A DNA stretch of 64,000 nucleotides from Parvibaculum sedimenti (GTDB taxonomy: Bacteria > Pseudomonadota > Alphaproteobacteria > Parvibaculales > Parvibaculaceae), in assembly GCF_009184905.1 (NCBI RefSeq), contig NZ_WESC01000007.1, positions 124,001 through 188,000 of the forward strand, read 5' to 3'. This document shows, in pieces, positions 45,678 through 54,032 of the stretch. The number at the start of each line of letters is the position of its first letter. The first letter of the stretch is position 1. Under the pieces are notes generated by a model. That model was not told the DNA's origin and searched no databases. It worked only from the letters and a program-made list of their open reading frames with translations. A program made the translations under genes and the position numbers.

Positions 45678-46073
45678 ATGTCCAGCGAAGCAAAGGCGTT
45701 TCTCACGCGCTGGTACGCCTATATGGAAAATCCGACACCTGAGGTTCTCGACGATCTGGTCGCCGAGGATGCGGGCATTTCCTCGCCCGCCTTCTACAAG
45801 CCGAAATATTCAAAAGCCTACGTGATCTCGATCCTCAATGCCGTCAACGAGGGCTTCGAGGATTTCGTCTACAAGAAGGAATGGATCGACGGACGCGACA
45901 TCATCCTCGAATTCGAGACGAGGATCGGCGACGTCAATCTGAAGGGCATCGACCGTATCACGGTGGATGAGAACGCGCAGATGAAGCACATCGAAGTGCT
46001 CATCCGCCCGCTCAATGGCCTCATCGCGCTCGCCGAACACGTCAAGGCGACGCTGGCGAAAGCCGCCGCCTGA
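45678..46073 (+). CDS. NTF2-like / SnoaL-like protein
   Basis: 131 residues. The start KAFLTRWYAYMENPTPEVLDDLVAEDA and the end ITVDENAQMKHIEVLIRPLNGLIALAEHVKATL fit nuclear-transport-factor-2-fold proteins, where the last segment often follows a small-molecule-binding pocket. It is translated 12 bases after the TetR gene, so it may be under the same control. The stop abuts the thiolase stop exactly (46073/46074). Function unknown. Confidence 0.8.
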   Translation: MSSEAKAFLTRWYAYMENPTPEVLDDLVAEDAGISSPAFYKPKYSKAYVISILNAVNEGFEDFVYKKEWIDGRDIILEFETRIGDVNLKGIDRITVDENAQMKHIEVLIRPLNGLIALAEHVKATLAKAAA

Positions 46074-47270
46074 TTACATCAGTTCGACCGCAAGCGCCGT
46101 CGCTTCGCCACCGCCGATGCAGAGCGAGGCGACGCCGCGCTTGCCGCCGCCCTGCTTCAGCGCGTTGAGCAGCGTCACGACGATGCGCGCGCCCGACGCG
46201 CCGATGGGATGGCCCAGCGCCGTCGCGCCGCCATAGACGTTGATGTTGTCATGGCTGAGACCGATCTCCTTCATCGCCGCCATGACGACGATGGCGAAGG
46301 CTTCGTTGATCTCATAGGCATCGACGTCGGTGGCCTTCCAGCCCGTCTGCTCGAAAAGCTTGTTGATCGCACCGACTGGCGCGGTGGTGAACCAGGCGGG
46401 CGCTTGCGCGAAACCGGAATGGCCGCGGATCGCGGCGAGCGGCTTCAGGCCGCGCTTTTCCGCCTCCGAAAGACGCATGAGGACGAGCGCGGCGGCGCCA
46501 TCCGAAATCGAGCTGGCATTGGCCGCCGTCACCGTGCCGTCTTTGGCAAAGGCGGCCTTCAGCGTCGGGATCTTCGCGGGGTCGGCCTTCAGCGGCTGCT
46601 CGTCCTGAATGACCTCGATCTCACCCTTGCGGCTCTGCACCGCGACGGGAACGATTTCAGGCGCGAAACTGCCGCCCTCGATGGCGCGCCTGGCGCGGGC
46701 AAGCGACTCCATCGCATAGGCGTCCTGCGCCTCGCGCGAGAACTGATAGTGCTTCGCCGTCTCTTCGGCATAGGTGCCCATCAACCGGCCTTCATAGGCG
46801 TCCTCAAGCCCGTCGAGGAACATGTGGTCCTTCACCTCGCCATGGCCGAGGCGATAGCCACCGCGCGCCTTGGGCAACAGGTAAGGCGCATTGGTCATGC
46901 TCTCCATGCCGCCCGCGATGATGACGTCGCCATGGCCGAGCGCCAGCGCGTCATGGGCAAGCATGATGGCCTTCATGCCCGAGCCGCAGACCTTGCTCAC
47001 CGTGGTGCAGCGCGTCGACTGGTCGAGGCCCCCCTTGAGCGCCGCCTGCCGCGCTGGCGCCTGCTTCGCGCCGGCCGAGAGCACACAGCCCATCATCACC
47101 TCATCGACACCTCCCGACGAAAGCCCAGCCCGTTCCGCCGCCGCGCGCACGGCGACCGCGCCGAGGTCGGGGCCGGAGATGTCCGACAACGCGCCCTGAA
47201 ACCCGCCCATGGGGGTCCGCGCCGCGCTCGCGATGACGATCGGGTCGGTGCTGTTACGGGTCTGTGTCAT
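46074..47270 (-). CDS. Acetyl-CoA acetyltransferase (thiolase)
   Basis: 398 residues. The active-site nucleophile cysteine is in SKVCGSGMKAIMLA (about 90-100), the second region is GHPIGASGARIV, and the base cysteine is in LCIGGGEATA at the C-terminus. This is the biosynthetic/degradative type II thiolase, which in leucine degradation converts acetoacetyl-CoA to acetyl-CoA. It is a separate minus-strand gene, 85 bases from the PAP2 gene that diverges from it. It is not clear whether its main role is here or in polyhydroxyalkanoate or ketone-body metabolism. Confidence 0.93.
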   Translation of the reverse strand: MTQTRNSTDPIVIASAARTPMGGFQGALSDISGPDLGAVAVRAAAERAGLSSGGVDEVMMGCVLSAGAKQAPARQAALKGGLDQSTRCTTVSKVCGSGMKAIMLAHDALALGHGDVIIAGGMESMTNAPYLLPKARGGYRLGHGEVKDHMFLDGLEDAYEGRLMGTYAEETAKHYQFSREAQDAYAMESLARARRAIEGGSFAPEIVPVAVQSRKGEIEVIQDEQPLKADPAKIPTLKAAFAKDGTVTAANASSISDGAAALVLMRLSEAEKRGLKPLAAIRGHSGFAQAPAWFTTAPVGAINKLFEQTGWKATDVDAYEINEAFAIVVMAAMKEIGLSHDNINVYGGATALGHPIGASGARIVVTLLNALKQGGGKRGVASLCIGGGEATALAVELM

Positions 47271-47355
47271 GGCTGCGTTTCCACGTTAAATTGTTTCCGA
47301 AGGCTTGGATTCGGGGGGAACCCTAGCCCAAAACTCATGAGGGGGGAAAGTTCGC

Positions 47356-48231
47356 GTGGAATTTCTGCACAATATGGAGTGGGTGCTGCCTTTGCGCAGC
47401 GATGCCGCTACGGCAATTGCCAATGGCTTCACCTGGCTCGGCTATACGACGTTCTTCCTGATCGCCCTGCCGCTCGCCTACTGGTTCTGGGGCCGTGACC
47501 GCGCCATGCGCATGACTGTGCTGATCGCCATCACGGCGATCCTCAATGGCTGGCTCAAGGACCTCTGGCAGGATCCACGGCCCAACCCGAAATACTGGCT
47601 CGATCAGCGCGTGTTAGGCTCTTACGGACGGCCCAGCGGCCATGCGCAGGTCGCCTTCGCCATGTGGTCGCTGATCGCATGGGAGATCCGCCAATACTGG
47701 GCCTACGCCGCCGCGGCGATCATCATCACTGGCGTTTGCTTCAGCCGTCTCTATCTCGGCGTCCATGATGTCGACGACGTGCTGACGGGCGTCGGGCTTG
47801 CCATCATCGGGCTCGCGATCTTTGCCTGGCTTCTTTCGCCAAAGCTGGAAGCAGCACACAACTGGCCTATGCTCACGCATCTCGCGATCATCGTCGTCGC
47901 GGGCGCGGTTCTTTTCATCACATGGCCGAACGGCGAAAAGCCGGACAGCACAGTCGGCGTCCTGGCTCTTCTTTTCGGCTGGGTTCTTGGTGCGAATATG
48001 GATCGCAAGCTCGCGCCCGCCGAACCCGTGCTACCCGTCTGGTGGCTTTGCGTGCCCATGGGCCTCATTGGCCTTGTGATCCTGTTCGCGCTCCAGAGCG
48101 GCCTCAACCATGCAGCCCATGCGCTCGGCGCAGACGGCACGGTCGCGCGATACGCGATCAACGCCGCCCTTGCCTTCTACATGACCGGCCTCGCGCCCCT
48201 CGCCTTCCGCAAGCTGGGGCTCGTGAGGTAG
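47356..48231 (+). CDS. PAP2 family membrane phosphatase
   Basis: 291 residues, starting with GTG 47356. Multiple hydrophobic segments and the three PAP2 motifs are present: KDLWQDPRP (about 72-80; KxxxxxxRP), PSGH (about 94) and SRLYLGVHDVDDVL (SRxxxxxHxxxD). The enzyme dephosphorylates lipid phosphates, such as undecaprenyl diphosphate or phosphatidic acid, at the inner membrane. The C-terminal third adds several more membrane segments than the basic PAP2 core, so it is longer than BacA-type proteins. It stands between the thiolase and a minus-strand thioesterase. Confidence 0.9.
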   Translation: MEFLHNMEWVLPLRSDAATAIANGFTWLGYTTFFLIALPLAYWFWGRDRAMRMTVLIAITAILNGWLKDLWQDPRPNPKYWLDQRVLGSYGRPSGHAQVAFAMWSLIAWEIRQYWAYAAAAIIITGVCFSRLYLGVHDVDDVLTGVGLAIIGLAIFAWLLSPKLEAAHNWPMLTHLAIIVVAGAVLFITWPNGEKPDSTVGVLALLFGWVLGANMDRKLAPAEPVLPVWWLCVPMGLIGLVILFALQSGLNHAAHALGADGTVARYAINAALAFYMTGLAPLAFRKLGLVR

Positions 48232-48233
48232 CC

Positions 48234-49022
48234 TCAGCGCTTCTCGACCACGAGGCTCTGGACGGCGCGGCCGAAATAGCCGCGTTCATCCGCGAGCTTG
48301 CCCGCCGCAATACCGACGCCGCGCTCATCGATCCATGTTTCGGCATCGAGCGCGATCCACTCGCCCACCGGCATGCGGGCAAAGTTGATCGACAGGTCGC
48401 CATTGAGGAAAGTCCATCCCCGATCGAGCACCGACGAAACGCCATTGCAGAAGTCGGACGTCAAGGCGGCGCGCATCAGCGGCGTGTTTGCCTCGCCCGC
48501 AACGATCGGACGGACGGAGCGAAACCAGCAGGCGGCGGGCCCACCGCCGCTCAAGAGACCGAAATTACCGATGGCATTTCGCACCTCGACGCCGGAGATG
48601 AAGCCGCTGCTGCGACGGACCACCTCCTCGATGGGTGCGGATTCCGCAGGAGACGGAAGGCTTGCCGCCGCCTCGGCCACGCCGTTGAGCTCCGGATAAT
48701 CGGCCACGCGAATCTTCAGCGCGCTCGCCCGCACGCATTCCTTACCACCCGCGAAAAGGCTCACGCCACAAAGCTGGATCTTCTTTCCCTCGCGCACGAC
48801 CTCGGACCTGATTTCCAGCGGCGCGATGGGAACGGGCCGCAACAGGTCGATGGTCATCCGCGCGACCTGCATCGGTGCCGCGGTCGGAATGTTCTCCACC
48901 ACCCAGGCGACGAGCGCGGACGGCGCGCCGCCATGCTGCATGGACGGATCCCACGGTCCCGCCGCATGGGCGGTGCTGTGTGCGACATTGCCTTTGACTT
49001 CGAATACGGCGTCGACGCTCAT
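48234..49022 (-). CDS. Acyl-CoA thioesterase family protein (TesB-like, double hot-dog)
   Basis: 262 residues. Features of a two-hot-dog TesB-type thioesterase are QHGGAPSALVAWVVE and MTIDLLRPVPIAPLEIRSE in the first half, and WTFLNGDLSINFARMPVGEWIALDAETWIDERGVGIA in the second, the usual end strand. It hydrolyses acyl-CoA to free acid. It overlaps the isovaleryl-CoA dehydrogenase stop by one base (TGATG) and so is translationally coupled to it, maybe to relieve CoA sequestration. Confidence 0.88.
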   Translation of the reverse strand: MSVDAVFEVKGNVAHSTAHAAGPWDPSMQHGGAPSALVAWVVENIPTAAPMQVARMTIDLLRPVPIAPLEIRSEVVREGKKIQLCGVSLFAGGKECVRASALKIRVADYPELNGVAEAAASLPSPAESAPIEEVVRRSSGFISGVEVRNAIGNFGLLSGGGPAACWFRSVRPIVAGEANTPLMRAALTSDFCNGVSSVLDRGWTFLNGDLSINFARMPVGEWIALDAETWIDERGVGIAAGKLADERGYFGRAVQSLVVEKR

Positions 49023-50194
49023 CAGGCGGTCTCGTTGAAAAGTTCGCGACCGATCAGCATACGGCGGATTTCGCTCGTGCCCGCGCCGATCTCATAGAGC
49101 TTGGCGTCGCGCAGCAATCGGCCTGTCGGATAGTCGTTGATATAACCATTGCCGCCCAGCGTCTGAAGCGCTTCGAGCGCCATCCATGTCGCCTTCTCTG
49201 CCGCGTAAAGGATCGCGCCCGCCGCATCCTTGCGCGTCGTCTGTCCGCGATCGCAGGCCTTGGCCACCGCATAGACATAGGCGCGGCAGGCATTCATGGT
49301 CGAATACATGTCGGCGAGCTTGCCCTGCATCAGCTGGAACGTGCCGATCGGCTCGCCAAACTGCTTGCGTTCATGCACATAGGGCACAACAACATCCATG
49401 CAGGCCTGCATGATGCCGAGCGGACCGCCAGAAAGCACGGCGCGCTCATAGTCAAGGCCGGACATCAGCACGCGCACGCCTTCGTTGAGCTTGCCGAGCA
49501 CGTTCTCCTCGGGCACTTCGCAATCCTCGAAGACGAGTTCCGCCGTGTTCGAGCCGCGCATGCCGAGCTTGTCGAGCTTCTGCGCCGGGGTGAAGCCCTT
49601 GAAGCCCTTCTCGATGATGAAGGGCGTGATGCCGCGCGGACCGCCCTGCGGATCGGTCTTGGCATAGACGATCAGCGTTTCGGCGTCCGGGCCGTTGGTG
49701 ATCCACATCTTGTTGCCGTTGAGGACAAAGCGGTCGCCCTTCTTCTCGGCCTTGAGACGCATGGAAACGACGTCCGAGCCCGCGCCCGGCTCCGACATGG
49801 CCAGCGCGCCGACATGCTCGCCTGAAATAAGCTTTGGCAGATATTTGTTCTTCTGCGCGACCGTGCCCCAGCGGCGAAGCTGATTGACGCAGAGATTGGA
49901 ATGGGCGCCGTAGGAAAGGCCGATGCTTGCCGAGCCGCGGCTGATCTCTTCCATCGCCACGACATGTTCGAGATAGCCGAGCCCCGCCCCGCCGAATTCC
50001 TCTTCCACCGTGATGCCGAGAAGGCCGAAATTGCCGAGTTCGGGCCAGAGGTCGCGGGGGAACTGGTTGGTGCGGTCGATCTCCGCCGCGCGAGGCGTGA
50101 TCTTGTCGGCCGTGAAGGCGCGCACCGTATCGCGGATCATGTCGGCGGTTTCGCCGAGATCGAAGTCGAGGGACTGGAAATTCGCTGAAGACAT
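49022..50194 (-). CDS. ivd: Isovaleryl-CoA dehydrogenase
   Basis: 390 residues. The acyl-CoA dehydrogenase fold has [36 protein letters not shown] (flavin and substrate binding) and [28 protein letters not shown]. The catalytic glutamate in [11 protein letters not shown] (about 248) is in the helix-G position of isovaleryl-CoA dehydrogenase, which separates it from medium- and short-chain dehydrogenases. It forms 3-methylcrotonyl-CoA, the substrate of MccAB encoded 4 kb away. It is the middle gene of a kelch protein-ivd-thioesterase unit. Confidence 0.95.
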   Translation of the reverse strand: MSSANFQSLDFDLGETADMIRDTVRAFTADKITPRAAEIDRTNQFPRDLWPELGNFGLLGITVEEEFGGAGLGYLEHVVAMEEISRGSASIGLSYGAHSNLCVNQLRRWGTVAQKNKYLPKLISGEHVGALAMSEPGAGSDVVSMRLKAEKKGDRFVLNGNKMWITNGPDAETLIVYAKTDPQGGPRGITPFIIEKGFKGFTPAQKLDKLGMRGSNTAELVFEDCEVPEENVLGKLNEGVRVLMSGLDYERAVLSGGPLGIMQACMDVVVPYVHERKQFGEPIGTFQLMQGKLADMYSTMNACRAYVYAVAKACDRGQTTRKDAAGAILYAAEKATWMALEALQTLGGNGYINDYPTGRLLRDAKLYEIGAGTSEIRRMLIGRELFNETA

Positions 50195-50215
50195 GTCGGC
50201 GGCTTTCTTGATGTT

Positions 50216-51193
50216 CTATTTGCCTGAAACGTAGATATCGACCGCGTCGGACTGCGTAAAGACCGTAAAGACGCCCGCCCCCGGACTTCCGCCAATGACG
50301 AAGAGCTTGCCGCCTGTCGCTGCCGCAACGGCGGCGTGGCGCGGCGTCGGCAGCGGCGCGGCTTTCACCCACGCTCCGCCTTCAAGCACAAAATGATCGG
50401 CAAAGGTCTTCGGCGGCGAAAGGCTCTGCCCGCCGGTCACATGAATCTTGCCGCCGAGAACCGCCGCGACATGGCCTTCGCGCGGTGCGGGCAGCGGAGG
50501 CCCGACGCGCCAGGTGCCCGTATCGGTATCCAGAATATTAACGCGGGCCGAGGGCGCGCGCCCTTCGAGCCCGCCGATCACGTAGATGTCGTGGCCCAGC
50601 GCAACGATCGCGGCGTCGCTGCGCGGCGCCGGCAGGCTCGCCCTGGCGACGGACCAGGTATCGGCGGCGGGATCGTAGACGAAGACCCGCGCCGCATCGT
50701 TCCCCTTGCCGCCCAGCGCATAGAGCTTGTCGCCTATCGCTACGAGCGCAAGGCCGACACGCGGCGCGGGCATGGGCGCCACATTGCGCCAGCCACCCAC
50801 GGCCCGATCGAAAACCCATGTGGCGGCGCTCTCTTCCAGCATCGGCGCGTCCCGCGTTCCGCCCGCTGCATAGCCGCCTGCCACATAGATTCGCCCGCCG
50901 CTCGCTGCCATGCCGAATTGCTCGAGCCCCACGGGCAGCGCCACATCCGCCCGCCAGATGTCGCCGATCGTGTCATAGACCTCGGTGAGCGCGCGCGGGC
51001 CCGAAGCGCTGCCGCCGCCGACTACATAGAGATCCTCGCCCAGCAGCGCGGCGCCTGCATGCGCGCGCGCCGTCGTCATCGGCGCGCCTTCGTGCCAGCC
51101 ATCGGCCCAGGCGGGCCCGGCGAGCCCCGCCAGCAGTGCGGCAACCACTGAGCGGCGGCGGAAAGCGGAGGGACAAAACGAAGACGAACGCAT
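50216..51193 (-). CDS. Secreted kelch-repeat protein
   Basis: 325 residues. An N-terminal signal (FRRRSVVAALLAGLAGPAWA, about 11-30) with a twin-arginine-like RRR is followed by six kelch motifs of the type LYVVGGGSA, IYVAGGYAAGG, LYALGGKGN, IYVIGGLEG, IHVTGGQS and LFVIGGSPG. The protein should fold as a beta-propeller in the periplasm. Its ligand is unknown. It is the upstream gene of the ivd-thioesterase unit with a 21-base gap, an unexpected partner for a cytosolic leucine enzyme. Confidence 0.88.
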   Translation of the reverse strand: MRSSSFCPSAFRRRSVVAALLAGLAGPAWADGWHEGAPMTTARAHAGAALLGEDLYVVGGGSASGPRALTEVYDTIGDIWRADVALPVGLEQFGMAASGGRIYVAGGYAAGGTRDAPMLEESAATWVFDRAVGGWRNVAPMPAPRVGLALVAIGDKLYALGGKGNDAARVFVYDPAADTWSVARASLPAPRSDAAIVALGHDIYVIGGLEGRAPSARVNILDTDTGTWRVGPPLPAPREGHVAAVLGGKIHVTGGQSLSPPKTFADHFVLEGGAWVKAAPLPTPRHAAVAAATGGKLFVIGGSPGAGVFTVFTQSDAVDIYVSGK

Positions 51194-51320
51194 GAAGGCC
51201 CCGGTAAAGCGCGACCGCCCCGGTCGGCGGACCCCGGACGGCGGCGAATGGGTTGCGAGTGTGCGTTATTTGCAGGCGGCTCGCCAGCGGGCTGCCGCGT
51301 TCCTCAGACGGCGAAGCGCC

Positions 51321-51359
51321 AAAGAAAAAGCCGGCCGCTTGAGGTGCGAGCCGACTTTT
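51321..51359 (-). terminator. Intrinsic terminator after tRNA-Leu
   Basis: On the minus strand, AAAAGTCGGC pairs with GCCGGCTTTT (one T-G pair) across a 14-base loop and is followed by T-rich TTTCTTT. It lies 20 bases beyond the CCA end of tRNA-Leu, a normal distance for a tRNA terminator. Confidence 0.75.
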
Positions 51360-51378
51360 CATTTTCGTCCCAAGATCA

Positions 51379-51463
51379 TGGTGCGGTCGAGAAGACTCGA
51401 ACTTCCACGGGTTGCCCCACAGCGACCTCAACGCTGCGCGTCTACCAATTCCGCCACGACCGC
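51379..51463 (-). tRNA. tRNA-Leu (anticodon GAG)
   Basis: 85 bases including an encoded CCA. The acceptor stem GCGGTCG/CGACCGC is perfect. The anticodon stem is CAGCG with loop TTGAGGT, giving anticodon GAG (reads CUC and CUU). A long variable arm (GTGGGGCAACCCGTG) and T-loop GTTCGAGTC are as expected for a class II leucine tRNA. No integrase or direct repeat is nearby. Confidence 0.97.
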
Positions 51464-51483
51464 GCATGACTTGGGATGCGCCG

Positions 51484-51511
51484 ATGTAACAAATCCCTTA
51501 CCGGTACTCAA
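51484..51511 (-). promoter_or_regulatory. Candidate promoter for tRNA-Leu
   Basis: On the minus strand TTGAGT (51506-51511) and TTACAT (51484-51489) are 16 bases apart, about 20 bases before the mature tRNA. Spacing and sequence are reasonable for a vegetative promoter, but it was judged by eye. Confidence 0.4.
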
Positions 51512-51550
51512 GCTGCAAATTGACGAATTCGGTGAATAACCGAAAGCCGG

Positions 51551-52354
51551 TCAGATGCCGTCGCCACCCGTATTGAGGGGCAGATGGATGCCGCACTCGT
51601 CCTTGTCGCGACCGACCCAGCGCCCGTCCCGATAGCTGCCCCCTTCCGGAACGCGTTCCGTGCAGGGCATGCAGCCGATGGAGAGGTAACCATCCTTGAC
51701 CAGCGGGTGCCGGGGCAGCCGGTTGGCGTCTGTGTAGCGCTCCAGCTCCTCCTGCCCCCAATAGGCCAGCGGATTGAGCTTGAAGCGGGTTCCCGTGGCG
51801 CTGCCGGGCTCGCCCGTGCCGCGCACGGCCTCTTCCTCGATAGGGTCCATGCCGGTTCGCGCCGAGGTCTGGAAGCGCTTGCGGCCCGTGATCGAGGCCT
51901 CGAAGCCCTTGAGGGCGCGCTCGAGCGGCAAAACCTTGCGGACGAAGCAGCAGGCGTCGGGATCGGCATTCCAGAGCGTACCGTTCGGGTCTCTGGCCAT
52001 CAGATCTGCCGGGTGAGGACCCGCGGCACGAATATCGGTCAGGCCAAGGCGTTCCTGCAGCCGGTCGCGATAGCGCAGTGTTTCACCGAAAAGCTTGCCC
52101 GTATTGAGAAAGATGACCGGCGTCGTCGGATCGATCTCGGCCACCATGTGCAAGAGCACGGCCGATTCGGCGCCGAAGGAGGAGACGACGGCGATCTTGC
52201 CCGCGAATTCGTGCCGGATCATGACTTCGAGCAGCGCCTGCCCGCTGAGACCCTGATAGCGCGCTCGCAGATCCGTCAGGCGCGGCGACGTAACGGTCGC
52301 CGCGTCCATGGCGGCGGCACGGTTCTCATGGCTCTTGAGCTGAATGACTGTCAT
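51551..52354 (-). CDS. cysH: Adenylyl-sulfate (APS) reductase, CysH family
   Basis: 267 residues from ATG 52354, which overlaps the upstream gene stop (ATGA). The PAPS/APS-binding region has SSFGAESAVLLHM and LNTGKLFGETLRYRD. A CC pair (DACCFVRK, about 137) and a CxxC (GCMPCTE, about 230) supply the four ligands of the [4Fe-4S] cluster that distinguishes APS reductases from PAPS reductases. The terminal ECGIHL motif holds the catalytic cysteine. It reduces APS to sulfite with thioredoxin. It is coupled with the siroheme-synthase N-domain gene upstream; sulfite reductase (cysI) is not in the window. Confidence 0.94.
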   Translation of the reverse strand: MTVIQLKSHENRAAAMDAATVTSPRLTDLRARYQGLSGQALLEVMIRHEFAGKIAVVSSFGAESAVLLHMVAEIDPTTPVIFLNTGKLFGETLRYRDRLQERLGLTDIRAAGPHPADLMARDPNGTLWNADPDACCFVRKVLPLERALKGFEASITGRKRFQTSARTGMDPIEEEAVRGTGEPGSATGTRFKLNPLAYWGQEELERYTDANRLPRHPLVKDGYLSIGCMPCTERVPEGGSYRDGRWVGRDKDECGIHLPLNTGGDGI

Positions 52355-52911
52355 GGGAGCCAACCTTCTTCCTCGATATATGCCTCGCTACGCCGTCCGA
52401 CTTCGGACAGATCGAGGCCCTCCGCGCGCCAGACTTCGCGGCGCTCCGCCAGTTCTTTGAGCCGCCCGGACCATTCCGGCCCGAACAGCCCCTCGAGATA
52501 GCGCCTGAGGCGCCGCGCGAGGCCGGGAGACTGCCCCCCGGTAGACACCGTCAAAAGCAGATCGCCCCGCCTGACAGTCGAAGGAATGTGGAAGTCGCAA
52601 AGCGGTTTCCGGTCTTCCGTATTCACCAGCCGTCCCGCCTTTCGGGCAGCGGCGGCCAAGGCCTCGGACCCGGCCTCGTCGAGACCGGCAATCAGCACCA
52701 GCCCAGCGGCCTCCAGAGCCTCGCTGGAGGGCCTCGTGCCCTTCAACCGCGTACCGGCCCGCCTCGCCAAAGCCCCTTCCAGCGCCCCGGAATAGACCTC
52801 CACATTGGCGGCCCCGGCAGCATCCAGAAGCTCCAGCCGCTTCAGACCGGCCTCACCCTCCCCGACCAGCACGATCCGGAGCGCGCCGACATCGAGCACG
52901 ATGGGAAGCAT
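52351..52911 (-). CDS. Precorrin-2 dehydrogenase (CysG N-terminal domain-like)
   Basis: 186 residues from ATG 52911. The NAD-binding fold and the start MLPIVLDVGALRIVLVGEGEAGLKRL match the Met8p/SirC-like domain of CysG. Other supporting segments are GRLVNTEDRKPLCDFHIPS and TVSTGGQSPGLARRLRR, the family's chelatase/dehydrogenase core. It makes sirohydrochlorin or siroheme for sulfite reductase. The methyltransferase domain (CobA part) of full CysG is absent, so that must be encoded elsewhere. A weak hydrophilic frame extends upstream but lacks a ribosome binding site. Confidence 0.9.
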   Translation of the reverse strand: MLPIVLDVGALRIVLVGEGEAGLKRLELLDAAGAANVEVYSGALEGALARRAGTRLKGTRPSSEALEAAGLVLIAGLDEAGSEALAAAARKAGRLVNTEDRKPLCDFHIPSTVRRGDLLLTVSTGGQSPGLARRLRRYLEGLFGPEWSGRLKELAERREVWRAEGLDLSEVGRRSEAYIEEEGWLP

Positions 52912-53062
52912 GATGTCTCCTGACGGGAGCCAAGGGGTTGAACGCCCCATGAGGGTGCGCGGCCTAATTCCCGTAGAAATAGGACAAGCGCCCGAATAAT
53001 TCAATATCCGGACGTACTATTATGTATTTCACGTCTTTTTTAAGTATTTATAGGAAGGCCGC

Positions 53063-53290
53063 TTAGTTCCGGATCGTCTCGGTAATCGAGATGGCGATGC
53101 GCTCGCCCTGCACGACGATTTCGCCGCGCGCGATGGGAATGTTGTTGGCAAGCAGCCAAACCTCGTCGTCATGATGCGCGTCGAGTTCGATGACCGCACC
53201 GCGGCCCATTTTCAAAAGCTGATGGATCGGCAGGGCGGTTTTGCCCAGCACGACGGAAATCTCGACAGAAACGTTATTGACGGAATTCAT
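53063..53290 (-). CDS. Short FliN/SpoA-domain protein (flagellar motor switch-like)
   Basis: 75 residues from ATG 53290, which has GGGGGCGGGA upstream. The start NNVSVEISVVLGKTALPIHQLLKMGRGAVIELD and the continuation VWLLANNIPIARGEIVVQGERIAISITE match the C-terminal SpoA domain of FliN, which stacks in the flagellar C-ring. The N-terminal extension of ordinary FliN is missing, so it contains only that domain. No flagellar or type III secretion gene is nearby. It might be a fliN split off from its operon or an adaptor. Confidence 0.85.
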   Translation of the reverse strand: MNSVNNVSVEISVVLGKTALPIHQLLKMGRGAVIELDAHHDDEVWLLANNIPIARGEIVVQGERIAISITETIRN

Positions 53291-53348
53291 TCCCGCCCCC
53301 AATTGGCATCACGCGACCCGCATCAAAGTCGCATGCTAGAGTTACCCC

Positions 53349-54032
53349 ATGGTTAAGACATCGAGCCTGGCGGAGCCGCTTGCCGCCCACACCGTCGAAT
53401 GGCGCATCTCTGACGCGCCTGTGCCCTACGACGTCGCCGTCGCGGAGATGGAAGCACGCGCCGCTGCCATCGCGGAAGGCAAGGCGAACGAACTGGTCTG
53501 GCTGCTCGAACATCCTGCCCTCTACACGGCGGGCACCAGCGCGGATGAAAAAGATCTCCTCGCGCCGGATCGCTTCCCTGTGTTCAAGACCGGGCGCGGC
53601 GGGCAATACACTTATCACGGGCCCGGACAGCGCGTGGCCTATGTGATGCTCGATCTGAAGCGTCGCAAGCCCGACGTGCGCGCCTATGTCCACGACCTCG
53701 AACGCTGGCTGATCGCCACGCTGGCGCGTTTCAACGTGGTCGGCGAAGTGCGCGGGGATCGCGTCGGCGTCTGGGTGCGCCGTCCGGACAAGGGCATTGG
53801 CCGCGAAGACAAGATCGCCGCCATCGGCGTGCGCATCCGCAAATGGGTGACGTTTCACGGCATCAGTATCAACGTCGACCCGGCGCTGGAACATTTCTCC
53901 GGCATTGTGCCTTGCGGTATCTCGCAGCATGGCGTGACGAGCCTTGCCGACCTTGGCCATGTGGTGAGCATGGAAGAGGTCGACATGGCACTGCGAGCGA
54001 GCTTCGAGGAAGTGTTCGGCGCCAGCCGCTAG
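53349..54032 (+). CDS. lipB: Octanoyltransferase LipB
   Basis: 227 residues. LipB moves octanoate from acyl carrier protein to the lipoyl domain of 2-oxoacid dehydrogenases. The features are [23 protein letters not shown], the lysine region [22 protein letters not shown] (catalytic Lys) and the acyl-binding cysteine in FSGIVPCGI (about 188). The length fits. It is divergent from the short FliN-like gene (58 bases between) and overlaps the following minus-strand gene by 4 bases. lipA is not in the window. Confidence 0.96.
   Translation: MVKTSSLAEPLAAHTVEWRISDAPVPYDVAVAEMEARAAAIAEGKANELVWLLEHPALYTAGTSADEKDLLAPDRFPVFKTGRGGQYTYHGPGQRVAYVMLDLKRRKPDVRAYVHDLERWLIATLARFNVVGEVRGDRVGVWVRRPDKGIGREDKIAAIGVRIRKWVTFHGISINVDPALEHFSGIVPCGISQHGVTSLADLGHVVSMEEVDMALRASFEEVFGASR

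Noticed and set aside
51379-51463. tRNA-Leu as an integration site for a mobile element
   Set aside because: There is no integrase, no duplicated 3' end and no change of composition on either side.
52912-53062. Riboswitch upstream of the siroheme/APS reductase operon
   Set aside because: Considered because sulfur genes often have SAM-type riboswitches, but no conserved stem pattern is visible.
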